A stretch of DNA of 64,000 nt from Silanimonas sp021297925 (lineage in GTDB: Bacteria; Pseudomonadota; Gammaproteobacteria; Xanthomonadales; Xanthomonadaceae), in NCBI GenBank assembly GCA_027532825.1, contig JAPZTL010000017.1:62001-126000 (forward strand), given 5' to 3'. Made by a program: the position numbers and the translations under genes. The notes below the pieces were generated by a model. The model worked only from the letters and a program-made list of their open reading frames with translations, had not been told where the DNA came from and searched no databases. Positions 19,385 through 28,055 of the stretch are shown here, piece after piece; the first letter of the stretch is position 1; each line of letters opens with the position of its first letter.

Positions 19385-20384
19385 CAAGAATGGCGAGTTC
19401 AGCGGCGTCGAGAAGGCCGCGATCCTGATGCTCTCGCTCGGCGAAGGCGAGGCCGCCGAGGTGCTCAAGCACATGACGGCGAAGGAAGTGCAGAAGGTCG
19501 GCCAGGCCATGGCCGCGGTCGGTGGCGTCTCGCGCGAGCAGATCGAGAAGGTGATGGGCGATTTCGCCATCGCGCTCGACAAGCAGACCTCGGTCGGCAT
19601 CGGTGCCGACGATTACGTCCGCAAGGTCCTCGTCCAGGCCCTGGGCGAGGACAAGGCCGGCAGCGTGATCGACCGCATCCTGCTCGGCCGCAACAGCTCG
19701 GGCATGGAGATGCTGAAGTGGATGGACCCGCGCGCGATCGCGGACCTGATCCGCAACGAGCACCCACAGATCATGGCGATCGTGCTCTCACACCTCGAGC
19801 CTGACCAGGCCGCCGACACGCTGCGGAACTTCCCGGAGCGCGTGCGCGCGGACGTGCTGCTGCGCGTGGCGACGCTCGACAACGTGCCGCCCGTCGCGCT
19901 CAACGAACTCAACGAGGTGATGGAGAAGCAGTTCGCCGGCGCCCAAGGCAGCAAGGCCACCACCATCGGTGGCGTCAAGGTGGCGGCCAACATCCTCAAC
20001 TTCGTCGACAGCGGCCAGGACCAGGTCATCCTCGGCGCGATCGGCAAGATCGACCAGGCGCTCTCCGACCAGATCCAGGACCTCATGTTCGTCTTCGACG
20101 ACCTGGCGACCCTGGACGACAAGTCGATGCAGGCCGTGCTGCGCGAAGTGCCGGGCGATCGGCTGCCGCTGGCCCTGCGCGGCGGTTCGGACGACGTCAA
20201 GGAGAAGGTGTTGCGCAACATGTCGCAACGCGCCGCCGCGATCCTCAAGGAGGACATGGACGACCGCGGCCCGGTCAAGCTCAGCGAAGTCGAGGCCGCG
20301 CAGAAGGAAGTGCTCCAGATCGTCCGCCGTCTCGCCGACGAGGGCACCATCAGCCTGAGCGGCGCGAAGGATGAGTTCGTATGA
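19377..20384 (+). CDS. fliG: Flagellar motor switch protein FliG
   Basis: FliG is the rotor ring subunit that contacts the stator and generates torque. The 335-residue protein has the usual length. It starts with GVEKAAILMLSLGEGEAAEVLKHM, has the middle-domain EHPQIMAIVLSHL (the EHPQ motif), and ends in the torque helix region MFVFDDLATLDDKSMQAVLREV with the conserved charged residues. It overlaps fliF at its start and fliH at its stop (ATGA). Confidence 0.96.
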   Translation: MADKNGEFSGVEKAAILMLSLGEGEAAEVLKHMTAKEVQKVGQAMAAVGGVSREQIEKVMGDFAIALDKQTSVGIGADDYVRKVLVQALGEDKAGSVIDRILLGRNSSGMEMLKWMDPRAIADLIRNEHPQIMAIVLSHLEPDQAADTLRNFPERVRADVLLRVATLDNVPPVALNELNEVMEKQFAGAQGSKATTIGGVKVAANILNFVDSGQDQVILGAIGKIDQALSDQIQDLMFVFDDLATLDDKSMQAVLREVPGDRLPLALRGGSDDVKEKVLRNMSQRAAAILKEDMDDRGPVKLSEVEAAQKEVLQIVRRLADEGTISLSGAKDEFV

Positions 20385-20968
20385 GCGCGGGGCAGGCCCT
20401 CGACGAGCCGGCCCTGTGGCGCGTTCCGGCGCTCGACGCCCCGCCGCCGCCGAAGCCACCCTCGATCCAGGAGCTGCAGCGCATCGAGGAGCAGGCGCGG
20501 CAGGCCGGTTTCGAGGCGGGGAAGCGCGAGGGCTTCGCTGCCGGGCAAGCCGAGGTGCGCCGGCTGGTCGCCCAGATCGAGGGCGTGGTCGATGCCTTCG
20601 CGCGTCCGCTCGGCCGCCTCGAGGACGACGTGCAGGCCGCGCTCGGCCAGCTCGCCGTGCGCATCGCCGGTGCGCTGGTCGGCCGCGCGGTGGAAGCCGA
20701 TCCGGCCCTGCTGGCCCAGCTCGTCCGCACCGCGCTCGATGCCGTCGGTGATGGGGGTCGTCCGGTGGAGCTGCGCTTGAACCCGGTCGACGTCGAGGTG
20801 CTGGCGCCGTGGTTGCCGCAGTGGGGCGACGCCCGCGTCGTGGCCGACGTGCAGATCGCCCGCGGCGACGCCCGTGTGCACGGCGATGGCGTGCGCATCG
20901 ACGCGCGGATGGAGGCGCGGCTGATGGCGGCGCTCGCCGCCGTCGGCCAAGGCGGGAGCGGCCCATGA
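20381..20968 (+). CDS. fliH: Flagellar assembly protein FliH
   Basis: FliH is the stalk regulator of the FliI ATPase and links it to the rotor and export gate. The 195-residue protein has the family glycine-patterned helix (EQARQAGFEAGKREGFAAGQAEV, residues about 38-60) and a C-terminal domain (VELRLNPVDVEVLAPWL, RIDARMEARL) typical of FliH/YscL. It overlaps fliG and fliI by 4 bases on each side. Confidence 0.9.
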   Translation: MSAGQALDEPALWRVPALDAPPPPKPPSIQELQRIEEQARQAGFEAGKREGFAAGQAEVRRLVAQIEGVVDAFARPLGRLEDDVQAALGQLAVRIAGALVGRAVEADPALLAQLVRTALDAVGDGGRPVELRLNPVDVEVLAPWLPQWGDARVVADVQIARGDARVHGDGVRIDARMEARLMAALAAVGQGGSGP

Positions 20969-22329
20969 GCAACGCGACCGGTCCCCTGCTCGCCACCCGC
21001 GGGCCTCGCCTCGCGGCGCGCCTCGGTGCGCTCGAGCCGCAGCTCGAGCGCCTCGGCACCGTGCGCGAGGGCGTGCTGCGCCGCGCGATCGGCCTGACCC
21101 TCGAGGCCGAGGGCCTCGAAGTGCCGCTGGGCGCCGCCGTGCGGGTGGAATCGCAGGGCGGTCGTTTCGTCGAGGCCGAGGTCGTCGGCTTCGCCGGCGA
21201 CAAGACCTTCCTGATGCCGACCACCGACCTGCACGGGCTGCTGCCGCGTGCCCGGGTCGTGCCCGGCTGGTCGCGCGGGCGCGTCGCCGTCGGCGAGGGC
21301 CTGTTGGGGCGCGTGATCGATTCCGACGGCCATGCGCTCGACGGCCGCCCGACCCCGCGGCCGGACGGTTACATCGGCCTCGCCGGCGTGCCGATCAACC
21401 CGCTCCTGCGCGAGCCGATCACCCAGGGCCTCGACGTCGGCGTGCGCGCGATCAACGCGCTGCTCCCGATCGGCCGCGGCCAGCGCGTCGGCCTGTTCGC
21501 CGGTTCCGGCGTCGGCAAGTCCACGCTGCTCGGGATGATGACGAAGTACACGCAGGCCGACGTCGTCGTGGTCGGCCTGATCGGCGAACGCGGCCGCGAA
21601 GTGCGCGATTTCGTCGAGAGCACGCTCGGTCCCGCCGGCCTGAAGCGCGCCGTCGTCGTGGCCGCACCGGCCGACCGACCGCCGCTGGCGCGCATCCACG
21701 GTGCGCAGCGGGCCACGGCGATCGCCGAGTACTACCGGGACCAGGGCTTGAACGTCCTGCTGCTGATGGATTCGCTGACGCGCTTCGCGCAGGCGCAGCG
21801 TGAGATCGGCCTGTCCATCGGCGAACCGCCGACCACCCGTGGCTACCCGCCGTCGGTGTTCGCGCGCCTGCCGGGGCTCGTGGAGCGCGCCGGCATGGGG
21901 GCGGAGGGTCGCGGTTCGATCACCGCGTTCTACACGGTGCTGACCGAGGGCGACGACCAGCAGGAGCCGATCGCCGACGCCGCGCGCGCCATCCTCGACG
22001 GCCACATCGTGCTCGACCGCCGCATCGCCGATTCCGGCCTGTATCCGGCGATCGACATCGAGCGCTCGGTGTCGCGCGTGGTCACCGAGATCACCGACCT
22101 CGCCACGCGCGAGCGCATCCGCCGCCTCAAGCGGCTGCTGTCGGCCTACTCGACGCAGCGCGACCTGATCGCGATCGGCGCCTACCAGCGCGGCGCCGAC
22201 CCGCTGGTCGACGAGGCGATCGCACGCTGGCCCGCGATCCAGGCCTTCCTCGGCCAGGACGTGCACGAGGGCGCGAGCCTTGCCGACAGCAAGGCGGCGC
22301 TGGCCCGGCTGCTGGAGGCCGCGCCGTGA
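20965..22329 (+). CDS. fliI: Flagellum-specific ATPase FliI
   Basis: FliI is the hexameric ATPase of the flagellar type III export apparatus, related to F1 beta. The 454-residue protein contains the P-loop GSGVGKSTLLGMM, the GERGREVRDF loop, LLLMDSLTRFAQAQREIGLS (Walker B) and the FARLPGLVERAG segment. The frame is open upstream to 20809 inside fliH; the ATG at 20965 forms an ATGA junction and gives the normal length. Its stop overlaps the GTG start of fliJ. Confidence 0.96.
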   Translation: MSNATGPLLATRGPRLAARLGALEPQLERLGTVREGVLRRAIGLTLEAEGLEVPLGAAVRVESQGGRFVEAEVVGFAGDKTFLMPTTDLHGLLPRARVVPGWSRGRVAVGEGLLGRVIDSDGHALDGRPTPRPDGYIGLAGVPINPLLREPITQGLDVGVRAINALLPIGRGQRVGLFAGSGVGKSTLLGMMTKYTQADVVVVGLIGERGREVRDFVESTLGPAGLKRAVVVAAPADRPPLARIHGAQRATAIAEYYRDQGLNVLLLMDSLTRFAQAQREIGLSIGEPPTTRGYPPSVFARLPGLVERAGMGAEGRGSITAFYTVLTEGDDQQEPIADAARAILDGHIVLDRRIADSGLYPAIDIERSVSRVVTEITDLATRERIRRLKRLLSAYSTQRDLIAIGAYQRGADPLVDEAIARWPAIQAFLGQDVHEGASLADSKAALARLLEAAP

Positions 22330-22769
22330 ATTCCAAGCGCCTCGATCCGCTGCTTCGCCGCGCCGAGAACCGCGAGGATGCGCTGGCGAAGGAGTTGGCC
22401 AAGCGCGTGCAGGCGCACCAGCAGCAGGAGCAGCGCCTCGGCGATCTCGAGCGCTTCCGCGGCGAGTACGCGCAGCCGCCGGCGACCGGCAGCGCGGTCA
22501 CCCCGGGCCTGCTGCAGAACCGCGCGGCCTTCCTCGCGAAGATCGACGACGCCGTCAGCACCCAGAAGAAGCACATCGCCACCAGCGAGGAGGCGCTGGC
22601 CATCGAGCGCACGCGCCTGCTGCTCGCCAGCCGGGACAAGCTGGTGCTGGAGAAGCTGGCCGCCAGCTACCGCTCGGCGGAACAGCGTTTGCAGGACCAG
22701 CGCGACCAGCGCGTGCTCGACGATCTCGGCGCGCGCCAGCACCACGTCCGCCGCGAGGAGACCCCCTGA
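22326..22769 (+). CDS. fliJ: Flagellar export chaperone FliJ
   Basis: FliJ is the coiled-coil gamma-like protein that activates the FliI ATPase and cycles chaperones. The 147-residue product is almost wholly predicted helical and charged (KELAKRVQAHQQQEQRLGDLERFRG; LEKLAASYRSAEQRLQDQRDQ), and the family length is matched. It starts with GTG in a GTGA overlap with the fliI stop. Identification rests on length, coiled coil and its place between fliI and fliK. Confidence 0.88.
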   Translation: MNSKRLDPLLRRAENREDALAKELAKRVQAHQQQEQRLGDLERFRGEYAQPPATGSAVTPGLLQNRAAFLAKIDDAVSTQKKHIATSEEALAIERTRLLLASRDKLVLEKLAASYRSAEQRLQDQRDQRVLDDLGARQHHVRREETP

Positions 22770-24043
22770 TGCCCGCCGTCCTGATGAACGCCGCAGTCCC
22801 TGCGCCTGGCGTCGGCCCTGCCGGCCCGGCCTCGCCGACCGACCCGGTGCCGGCCGACGATGGCGCCTTCGCGGCGGCGCTCGCGGAGGCGCGGGACGCG
22901 GACGCCGAGGACGAGACACCAACGGCCGCCGCCGACGCGGGGATTCCGGCATTGGTTGCTGCCTTGGCGACCCTTCCACCGTCGCCGAACGCGCTGCCTC
23001 CCGAGAACGCCCCGGCCGACTCCGTGACCGTTGCGGCGCTCGTGCCCGGTGCGCCGGTGGCCTTGGGCGCGCCGACGCCAGCCAGCGAAGGCGCGACGTC
23101 GCCCGGCTGGCCGCCGCCGGGGCTCGCGGCGCTGTTCCCGACCGCGGCGATCGCGGGCGATCCGCCCAGCCCATCCGCGCCGATGACGGCCGCCGTGACG
23201 TGGGGCCCGACGACGCGGGCGACCGGCCCGGAGGCCGCGGCGCCGCCGGCGAGTGCGGGCACGACCACGCTCCGCGGCCTGCTCGCCGGGCTCGCGGGCG
23301 TCGCGCCACCGAACGATGCGGTCGCACCGGAGGCCTCGCGGTCCGCGGCCCCGACGGTGGCCGCGCCGGCGCCGGCGACGACCCCGGCGGCGCTGGCCGC
23401 GCCGATCGTCGCTGCGGCCGATGCGGCGATCCCCCTCAAGCTCGAGGCGCTCCGCGCGATGGCCGTTCCGGTCGCGGTTCGCGAGGCGATCGCTGCGGTC
23501 GGCGAGCCCCTCGCCGCGCCGATCGGTCCCGATGGCCTCGATGTGGCCGCGTGGTCGCCGCTGGCGCCCACCCCGCTGCCCCGCCTCGACCTCGCCGCGG
23601 CCTTCCCGGCCCCGGTGCCGGTGCACGACCCGCGCCTCGCCGAGGCGATGGCCACGCGCGTGCAGTGGATGGCCGAACGCGGCGGCGGCGAAGTCACGCT
23701 GCGCGTGGCGCCGGAGGGCCTGGGACCGGTCGAGATCCGCCTGCAGCTGGACGGCGACCGCGTCGATCTGGGGTTGCAGGCGGCGCAGGCCGAGACTCGC
23801 CAGGCCTTGCAGGACGCCTTGCCGAAACTGCGCGAGATGCTCTCGCAGAGCGGCCTGCAGCTTGGCCATGCCGATGTCGGCCAGCGGCAGTCGTCCGGCG
23901 CGTCGCCGAACGGCGACGGCCGCGACGGCGCGCGCTCCTTCGGCGGCGACGCCCGCGGCACCAACGCCCCCGATGATGCCGCCACGCCGATCGTCGTGCG
24001 TTCGCCACCGCGCGGCAACGGCCTGCTCGACCTGTACGCCTGA
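22769..24043 (+). CDS. fliK: Flagellar hook-length control protein FliK
   Basis: FliK is an exported molecular ruler that ends hook assembly and switches export specificity through FlhB. The 424-residue protein has an Ala/Pro-rich, unstructured N-terminal 280 residues, as expected for this family, and a folded C-terminal domain with GEVTLRVAPEGLGPVEIRL and the helical DALPKLREMLSQSGLQLGHA. Its ATG overlaps the fliJ stop (TGATG). It is the last gene of the fliE unit; the flagellar programme resumes 14.7 kb later at fliL. Confidence 0.9.
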   Translation: MPAVLMNAAVPAPGVGPAGPASPTDPVPADDGAFAAALAEARDADAEDETPTAAADAGIPALVAALATLPPSPNALPPENAPADSVTVAALVPGAPVALGAPTPASEGATSPGWPPPGLAALFPTAAIAGDPPSPSAPMTAAVTWGPTTRATGPEAAAPPASAGTTTLRGLLAGLAGVAPPNDAVAPEASRSAAPTVAAPAPATTPAALAAPIVAAADAAIPLKLEALRAMAVPVAVREAIAAVGEPLAAPIGPDGLDVAAWSPLAPTPLPRLDLAAAFPAPVPVHDPRLAEAMATRVQWMAERGGGEVTLRVAPEGLGPVEIRLQLDGDRVDLGLQAAQAETRQALQDALPKLREMLSQSGLQLGHADVGQRQSSGASPNGDGRDGARSFGGDARGTNAPDDAATPIVVRSPPRGNGLLDLYA

Positions 24044-24202
24044 GCGTTGGTCCTTGCGGCGTGCTCGGCACGGCGACGCGCGCGTGTCGCTGCATCCGGA
24101 AGGCCGCGTGCATCGTGGCGCATGACCTCTGTCACTTCTCCGATGCCACCCGGCGACCGCAGTCTGGCCGTGGAAACACCCCACGCAAGGAGGAATGCAC
24201 GC

Positions 24203-24880
24203 ATGAAGCTCGTCGACATCTTTCTCGATCCGCCCGCGGTCTTCACCGCCGAAAAGGACGCGCCCTCTTTCCTGCTGCCGATGGCGATCATGGTCGCCGT
24301 GTCGGTGGGCATGATCCTCGCCTACTACCTGCGCGTGGATGCCGTGTGGTACCAGGACTTCTCGTTGACGATGATGGGCGAGGAGATGACGCCGGCCGAG
24401 GTCGCGCAGGCCAAGCAGTTCATGCCCAGCGCCAAGGTGCAGGGCTACATCGGCGCCGCCGGCACCCTGATCTTCGTGCCGATCATGTATGCGGTGTTCG
24501 CCCAGTACTACTTCCTTGCCGGCAAGATCGCCGGCGCGGGCCTGTCCTTCAAGCACGGTCTTTCGCTGGTCGCCTGGAGCGGCCTGCCGACCGCGCTCGG
24601 TGCTCTCGTGGGCCTGGTCGGGGCCCTGACGATGGCGCCGCAGACCGCGCAGCACACGCTGATGCTCACCCACATCGATCCGCTGCTGGTGCAACTCCCG
24701 TTCGACCACGACCTGAGCACACTCGCCAAGGGGTTCGACCTGCTTAGTCTCTGGGCCATCGCGCTCGGCGCCATCGGCTGGAAGACCTTCACCCGCAGCG
24801 GTTGGGGTTCGGCCGTCTTCGTCGCGGCGCTGCCTTCGGTGCTGATCTACGGCATCTGGCTGCTGATCGCCCTGCTCTGA
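24203..24880 (+). CDS. YIP1-family membrane protein
   Basis: A 225-residue inner-membrane protein with about five hydrophobic helices. The N-terminus (LVDIFLDPPAVFTAEKD) is typical of bacterial YIP1-domain proteins, in which a short amphipathic 'fxxPxxxF' segment precedes the helices. The Shine-Dalgarno AAGGAGG is 8-9 bases before the ATG at 24203, which decides the start. It lies 20 bases upstream of an efflux adaptor gene and may be co-transcribed with the exporter. Function is not known. Confidence 0.78.
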   Translation: MKLVDIFLDPPAVFTAEKDAPSFLLPMAIMVAVSVGMILAYYLRVDAVWYQDFSLTMMGEEMTPAEVAQAKQFMPSAKVQGYIGAAGTLIFVPIMYAVFAQYYFLAGKIAGAGLSFKHGLSLVAWSGLPTALGALVGLVGALTMAPQTAQHTLMLTHIDPLLVQLPFDHDLSTLAKGFDLLSLWAIALGAIGWKTFTRSGWGSAVFVAALPSVLIYGIWLLIALL

Positions 24881-24899
24881 CCCTCCCGGCCCCTCGTCC

Positions 24900-26114
24900 A
24901 TGCGCATCCCGAAGAAAGCCCTGATCGCGGGCGGCATCGTCGTCGTCCTCGCCCTGCCCTTCATCGCCAAGCGCGGTGGCAGCGATGCGGTGGAGGTTCA
25001 GGCCGCCACCGCCGCGCCGCAGGCCATCCGCCCCACCATCCTCGCCTCCGGCACCCTGGCCTTCCGCACCGAGGTGAAGCTCACCGCGGAAGTGCTGGCG
25101 CAAGTGAGCGAGGTGCTGGTGAAGGACGGTGACCGCGTGCAGCGCGGCCAGGTGCTGCTGCGCCTCGACCCGGAGACCTACCGCAACGCCATCGAGCGCG
25201 AGGAGGCCAGCCGTCGGCAGGCCCTGATCAGCATCGAGCGCCAGCGCGTGACGCTGGCGCTTCGCGAGAAGCAGTTCGAGCGCTACCAGCGGCTGGCCGA
25301 CGCACAGACGATCGACCGCGCGCGCTTCGACGAGGAGAAGAACCAGCTCGAGCTCGCGCGCATCGAACTGAAGAGCAGCGAGGAATCGCTCAAGCGTTCC
25401 GAGGCCATCCTCGCCGACGCCCGCGAGACCCTGGCCAAGACCGAGATCATCGCGCCCATCGACGGCATCGTCGTTGCCGTGCCGATCAAGGCCGGCGAGA
25501 TGGCGATCCCCTCGACGCAGGCACTGGCCGGCGCGCAGCTCATGACGCTGGCCGACACCAGCGCCATCGAGGCGCGCCTGAAGGTCGACGAGGGCGACAT
25601 CGCCAAGGTCGCCGCCGGCCAGAAGGTCGAGGTGTATCCGGCCGCCTTCCCCGATGTCGCCGTGCCCGGCGTAGTGCGGCAGGTGGCCTTGGCGCCGATC
25701 CTCGAGAACCAGGGCCGTGCCTACGAGGTCATCACCGAACTGACACCGCCGGCGGGCTTGGCCTTGCGCTCCGGCATGAGCGCGCGCGCCGACCTCTTCC
25801 TCGGCGACGGCACCTCGAGGCTGGCCGTTCCCGTCGAAGCGGTCATCGCCACCGAGCCCGAGCCGCGCAAGACCGCCCACCACGTGTGGCGCATCGTCGA
25901 CGGCAAGGTGAACAAGATCGAAGTGCAGGTGGGCGAGGCCGACGACCGCTGGCAGGCCATCACCTCGGGTCTTTCCGAGGGTGATCGCGTGGTCTCGGGC
26001 CCGGGCCGTGCGCTGCGCCAGCTGATGGACGGCGGCAGCGTCAAGGAGATCGAGGCCAAGGACGACGAGGACGCCGAGGACGAAGACACCGACGCCGAGG
26101 ACGACGCCGGGTGA
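24900..26114 (+). CDS. Efflux periplasmic adaptor subunit (MacA/HlyD-like)
   Basis: A 404-residue membrane-fusion protein anchored by one N-terminal helix (residues about 8-22). It has the split lipoyl domain (AQVSEVLVKDGDRVQRGQVLLRLD and TEIIAPIDGIVVAVPIKAGE), a coiled-coil hairpin between them (about 95-180), and a beta-barrel/membrane-proximal end. The final 20 residues are strongly acidic (Asp/Glu-rich), which is unusual. It is followed in overlap by an ABC ATPase and a MacB-type permease, so the three form a MacAB-like exporter. No TolC-like outer membrane gene is adjacent. The substrate is unknown. Confidence 0.88.
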   Translation: MRIPKKALIAGGIVVVLALPFIAKRGGSDAVEVQAATAAPQAIRPTILASGTLAFRTEVKLTAEVLAQVSEVLVKDGDRVQRGQVLLRLDPETYRNAIEREEASRRQALISIERQRVTLALREKQFERYQRLADAQTIDRARFDEEKNQLELARIELKSSEESLKRSEAILADARETLAKTEIIAPIDGIVVAVPIKAGEMAIPSTQALAGAQLMTLADTSAIEARLKVDEGDIAKVAAGQKVEVYPAAFPDVAVPGVVRQVALAPILENQGRAYEVITELTPPAGLALRSGMSARADLFLGDGTSRLAVPVEAVIATEPEPRKTAHHVWRIVDGKVNKIEVQVGEADDRWQAITSGLSEGDRVVSGPGRALRQLMDGGSVKEIEAKDDEDAEDEDTDAEDDAG

Positions 26115-26788
26115 TCGAGCTCGTCGGCATCCACAAGCACTACCTGATGGGCGACCAGGAGGTCCGCGCCCTCGACGGCGTCGACCTCTTCATCGACCGC
26201 AACGAGTACGTCGCGTTGATCGGCCCCTCCGGCTCCGGCAAGTCGACGCTGATGAACCTGCTCGGCTGCCTCGACACGCCGAGTGCCGGCCACTACCTGC
26301 TCAACGGCCGCGACACCGCGACGCTCGACGACAACGAGTTGGCGCACGTGCGCAACCGCGAAGTGGGCTTCGTGTTCCAGAGCTTCCACCTGCTGCCGCG
26401 CATGAGCGTGCTCGACAACGTGATGCAGCCGCTGGTCTACCGCGGCCTGCCGCGCGCCGAGCGTCGCCGCCGCGCCGTGGAATCGCTGGAGCGCGTGGGC
26501 CTGGGCAACCGCCTCGACCACCGGCCGAACCAGCTCTCCGGCGGCCAGCGCCAGCGTGTGGCCGTGGCCCGCGCGCTGGTGGGTGAACCGTCCCTGTTGT
26601 TGGCGGACGAACCCACCGGCAACCTCGATTCGCGCACGTCCTCCGAGATCATGGCGCTGTTCGACGCGCTGCACGCGCAGGGCCAGACCGTCGTCGTCGT
26701 GACCCATGAACCCGATATCGCCGCGCATTGCCACCGCACCGTGCGCATCGGCGACGGTCGCATCGTCGAAGACCGGAGGACGCGCTGA
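26111..26788 (+). CDS. ABC transporter ATP-binding protein (MacB/LolD type)
   Basis: A 225-residue cytosolic ATPase with Walker A GPSGSGKST, the Q-loop region GFVFQSFHLLPRMSVLDNV, signature LSGGQRQRVAVARAL, Walker B LLLADEPTGNLD and the switch His in VVVVTHEPD. The length and LLPRMSVLDNV form place it in the MacB/LolD/FtsE group that acts with FtsX-like permeases. It starts with GTG overlapping the adaptor stop (GTGA) and ends overlapping the ATG of the permease. Confidence 0.94.
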   Translation: MIELVGIHKHYLMGDQEVRALDGVDLFIDRNEYVALIGPSGSGKSTLMNLLGCLDTPSAGHYLLNGRDTATLDDNELAHVRNREVGFVFQSFHLLPRMSVLDNVMQPLVYRGLPRAERRRRAVESLERVGLGNRLDHRPNQLSGGQRQRVAVARALVGEPSLLLADEPTGNLDSRTSSEIMALFDALHAQGQTVVVVTHEPDIAAHCHRTVRIGDGRIVEDRRTR

Positions 26789-28008
26789 TGCAGGCCCTGC
26801 TCGAAGCCTTCCGCGCGGCGCTGGCCAGCCTGATGGCCAACCGCATGCGCAGCGTGCTCACCACGCTCGGCATCGTCATCGGCACCGGCTCGGTGATCGC
26901 CGTCGTGTCGCTGGTGCAGGGGTTCTCGGCCTCGATCAAGAACCAGCTCGCCGACCTCGGCGGCAGCACGCTGACGCTGCAGGCCGTTAACACCAACGAG
27001 AACTTCCAGAGCGGCCGGCTCAACTACATCACCTTCGACGACCTCGACGTGCTGCGTTACCGCGTGCCCGGCGTCGGCCAGGTGGCGCCGATCATGGTCG
27101 TCAACGTACCCGGCATCAGCTACAAGGGCCGAACGGTCATCGGCGATGTCCGTGCCAGCAACGCCGACTACGCGGCCGTGTACGCGCGCTGGCCGGTGAA
27201 GGGTCGCTTCCTCGCGCCGGCCGACGACCGCGGGCGCCGCAAGGTGGCGGTGATCGGCGAGAAGCTGCGCGTCGACCTCGACATGCCGGAAGACCCGGTG
27301 GGCGAGTACCTCCGCATCGGCAACGAGTGGTTCAAGGTGATCGGACTGATGGAGAAGCAGGGCGACCTGCTCGGCTTCAGCCTCGACAATTACCTGATCA
27401 TTCCCTTCGATGTCGGCCGCTCGATGATGGGCGCGAGCAACCGCCCCTTCATGCAGGCGAGCTTCACCGTGCCCGATCTCGAGCAGGTGAACGCCGTGCG
27501 CGAGCGCGTCACCCGCGCGATCCGCACCGCGCGGCGCACGCCGGCCGGCGAGGGCAACACGTTCAAAGTGGAAGCGGCCGACGCCTTCGTGAAGCAGTTC
27601 GACCAGATCGCCGGCACGGCCACGCTGGTGGTGGGCGGCGTGGTCGGCATCAGCTTGCTCGTCGGCGGCATCGGCATCATGAACATCATGCTGGTGTCGG
27701 TGACCGAGCGGACCCGCGAGATCGGCATCCTCAAGGCCCTGGGCGCCACGCGCCGCGACATCCTCGTGCAGTTCCTGCTCGAGGCCGCGATGCTGGCTCT
27801 GCTCGGTGGGATCATCGGCATCGTGCTCGGCATTGCGGCGGGCGTCGGCATCGCCTCGATGATCCCGGGCTTCCCACCGGCCTCGGTGCCGGTCTGGGTG
27901 ATCGCCGCGGCGGCGGGATTCTCGGCGCTTGTGGGCGTCATCTTCGGCATCATGCCGGCCTCGAAGGCCGCGGGGCTCGACCCGATCGAGGCGTTGCGCT
28001 ACGAGTGA
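26788..28008 (+). CDS. ABC transporter permease (MacB/FtsX-like)
   Basis: A 406-residue permease with the MacB plan: N-terminal helix (RSVLTTLGIVIGTGSVIAVVSL), a MacB periplasmic domain (about residues 50-240), then three C-terminal helices (LVVGGVVGISLLVGGIGIMN, MLALLGGIIGIVLGIAAGVG and a final one). The motifs GGIGIMNIMLVSVTERTREIGI and LKALGATRRDIL are diagnostic. The upstream frame starts at 26728 inside the ATPase gene, but ATG 26788 overlaps the ATPase stop and matches the N-terminal helix. Confidence 0.94.
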   Translation: MQALLEAFRAALASLMANRMRSVLTTLGIVIGTGSVIAVVSLVQGFSASIKNQLADLGGSTLTLQAVNTNENFQSGRLNYITFDDLDVLRYRVPGVGQVAPIMVVNVPGISYKGRTVIGDVRASNADYAAVYARWPVKGRFLAPADDRGRRKVAVIGEKLRVDLDMPEDPVGEYLRIGNEWFKVIGLMEKQGDLLGFSLDNYLIIPFDVGRSMMGASNRPFMQASFTVPDLEQVNAVRERVTRAIRTARRTPAGEGNTFKVEAADAFVKQFDQIAGTATLVVGGVVGISLLVGGIGIMNIMLVSVTERTREIGILKALGATRRDILVQFLLEAAMLALLGGIIGIVLGIAAGVGIASMIPGFPPASVPVWVIAAAAGFSALVGVIFGIMPASKAAGLDPIEALRYE

Positions 28009-28055
28009 GGGCGGCCTTGCCGCTGGCTTGATGGCGGACGCCCCAGGCTTCCGCC

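Noticed and set aside
25876..25892. CACGTG palindrome in the efflux adaptor gene as a third parS
   Set aside because: Flanks read CCACCACGTGTGGC, lacking the GTTC/GAAC arms; a similar weak site near 8140 also fails.
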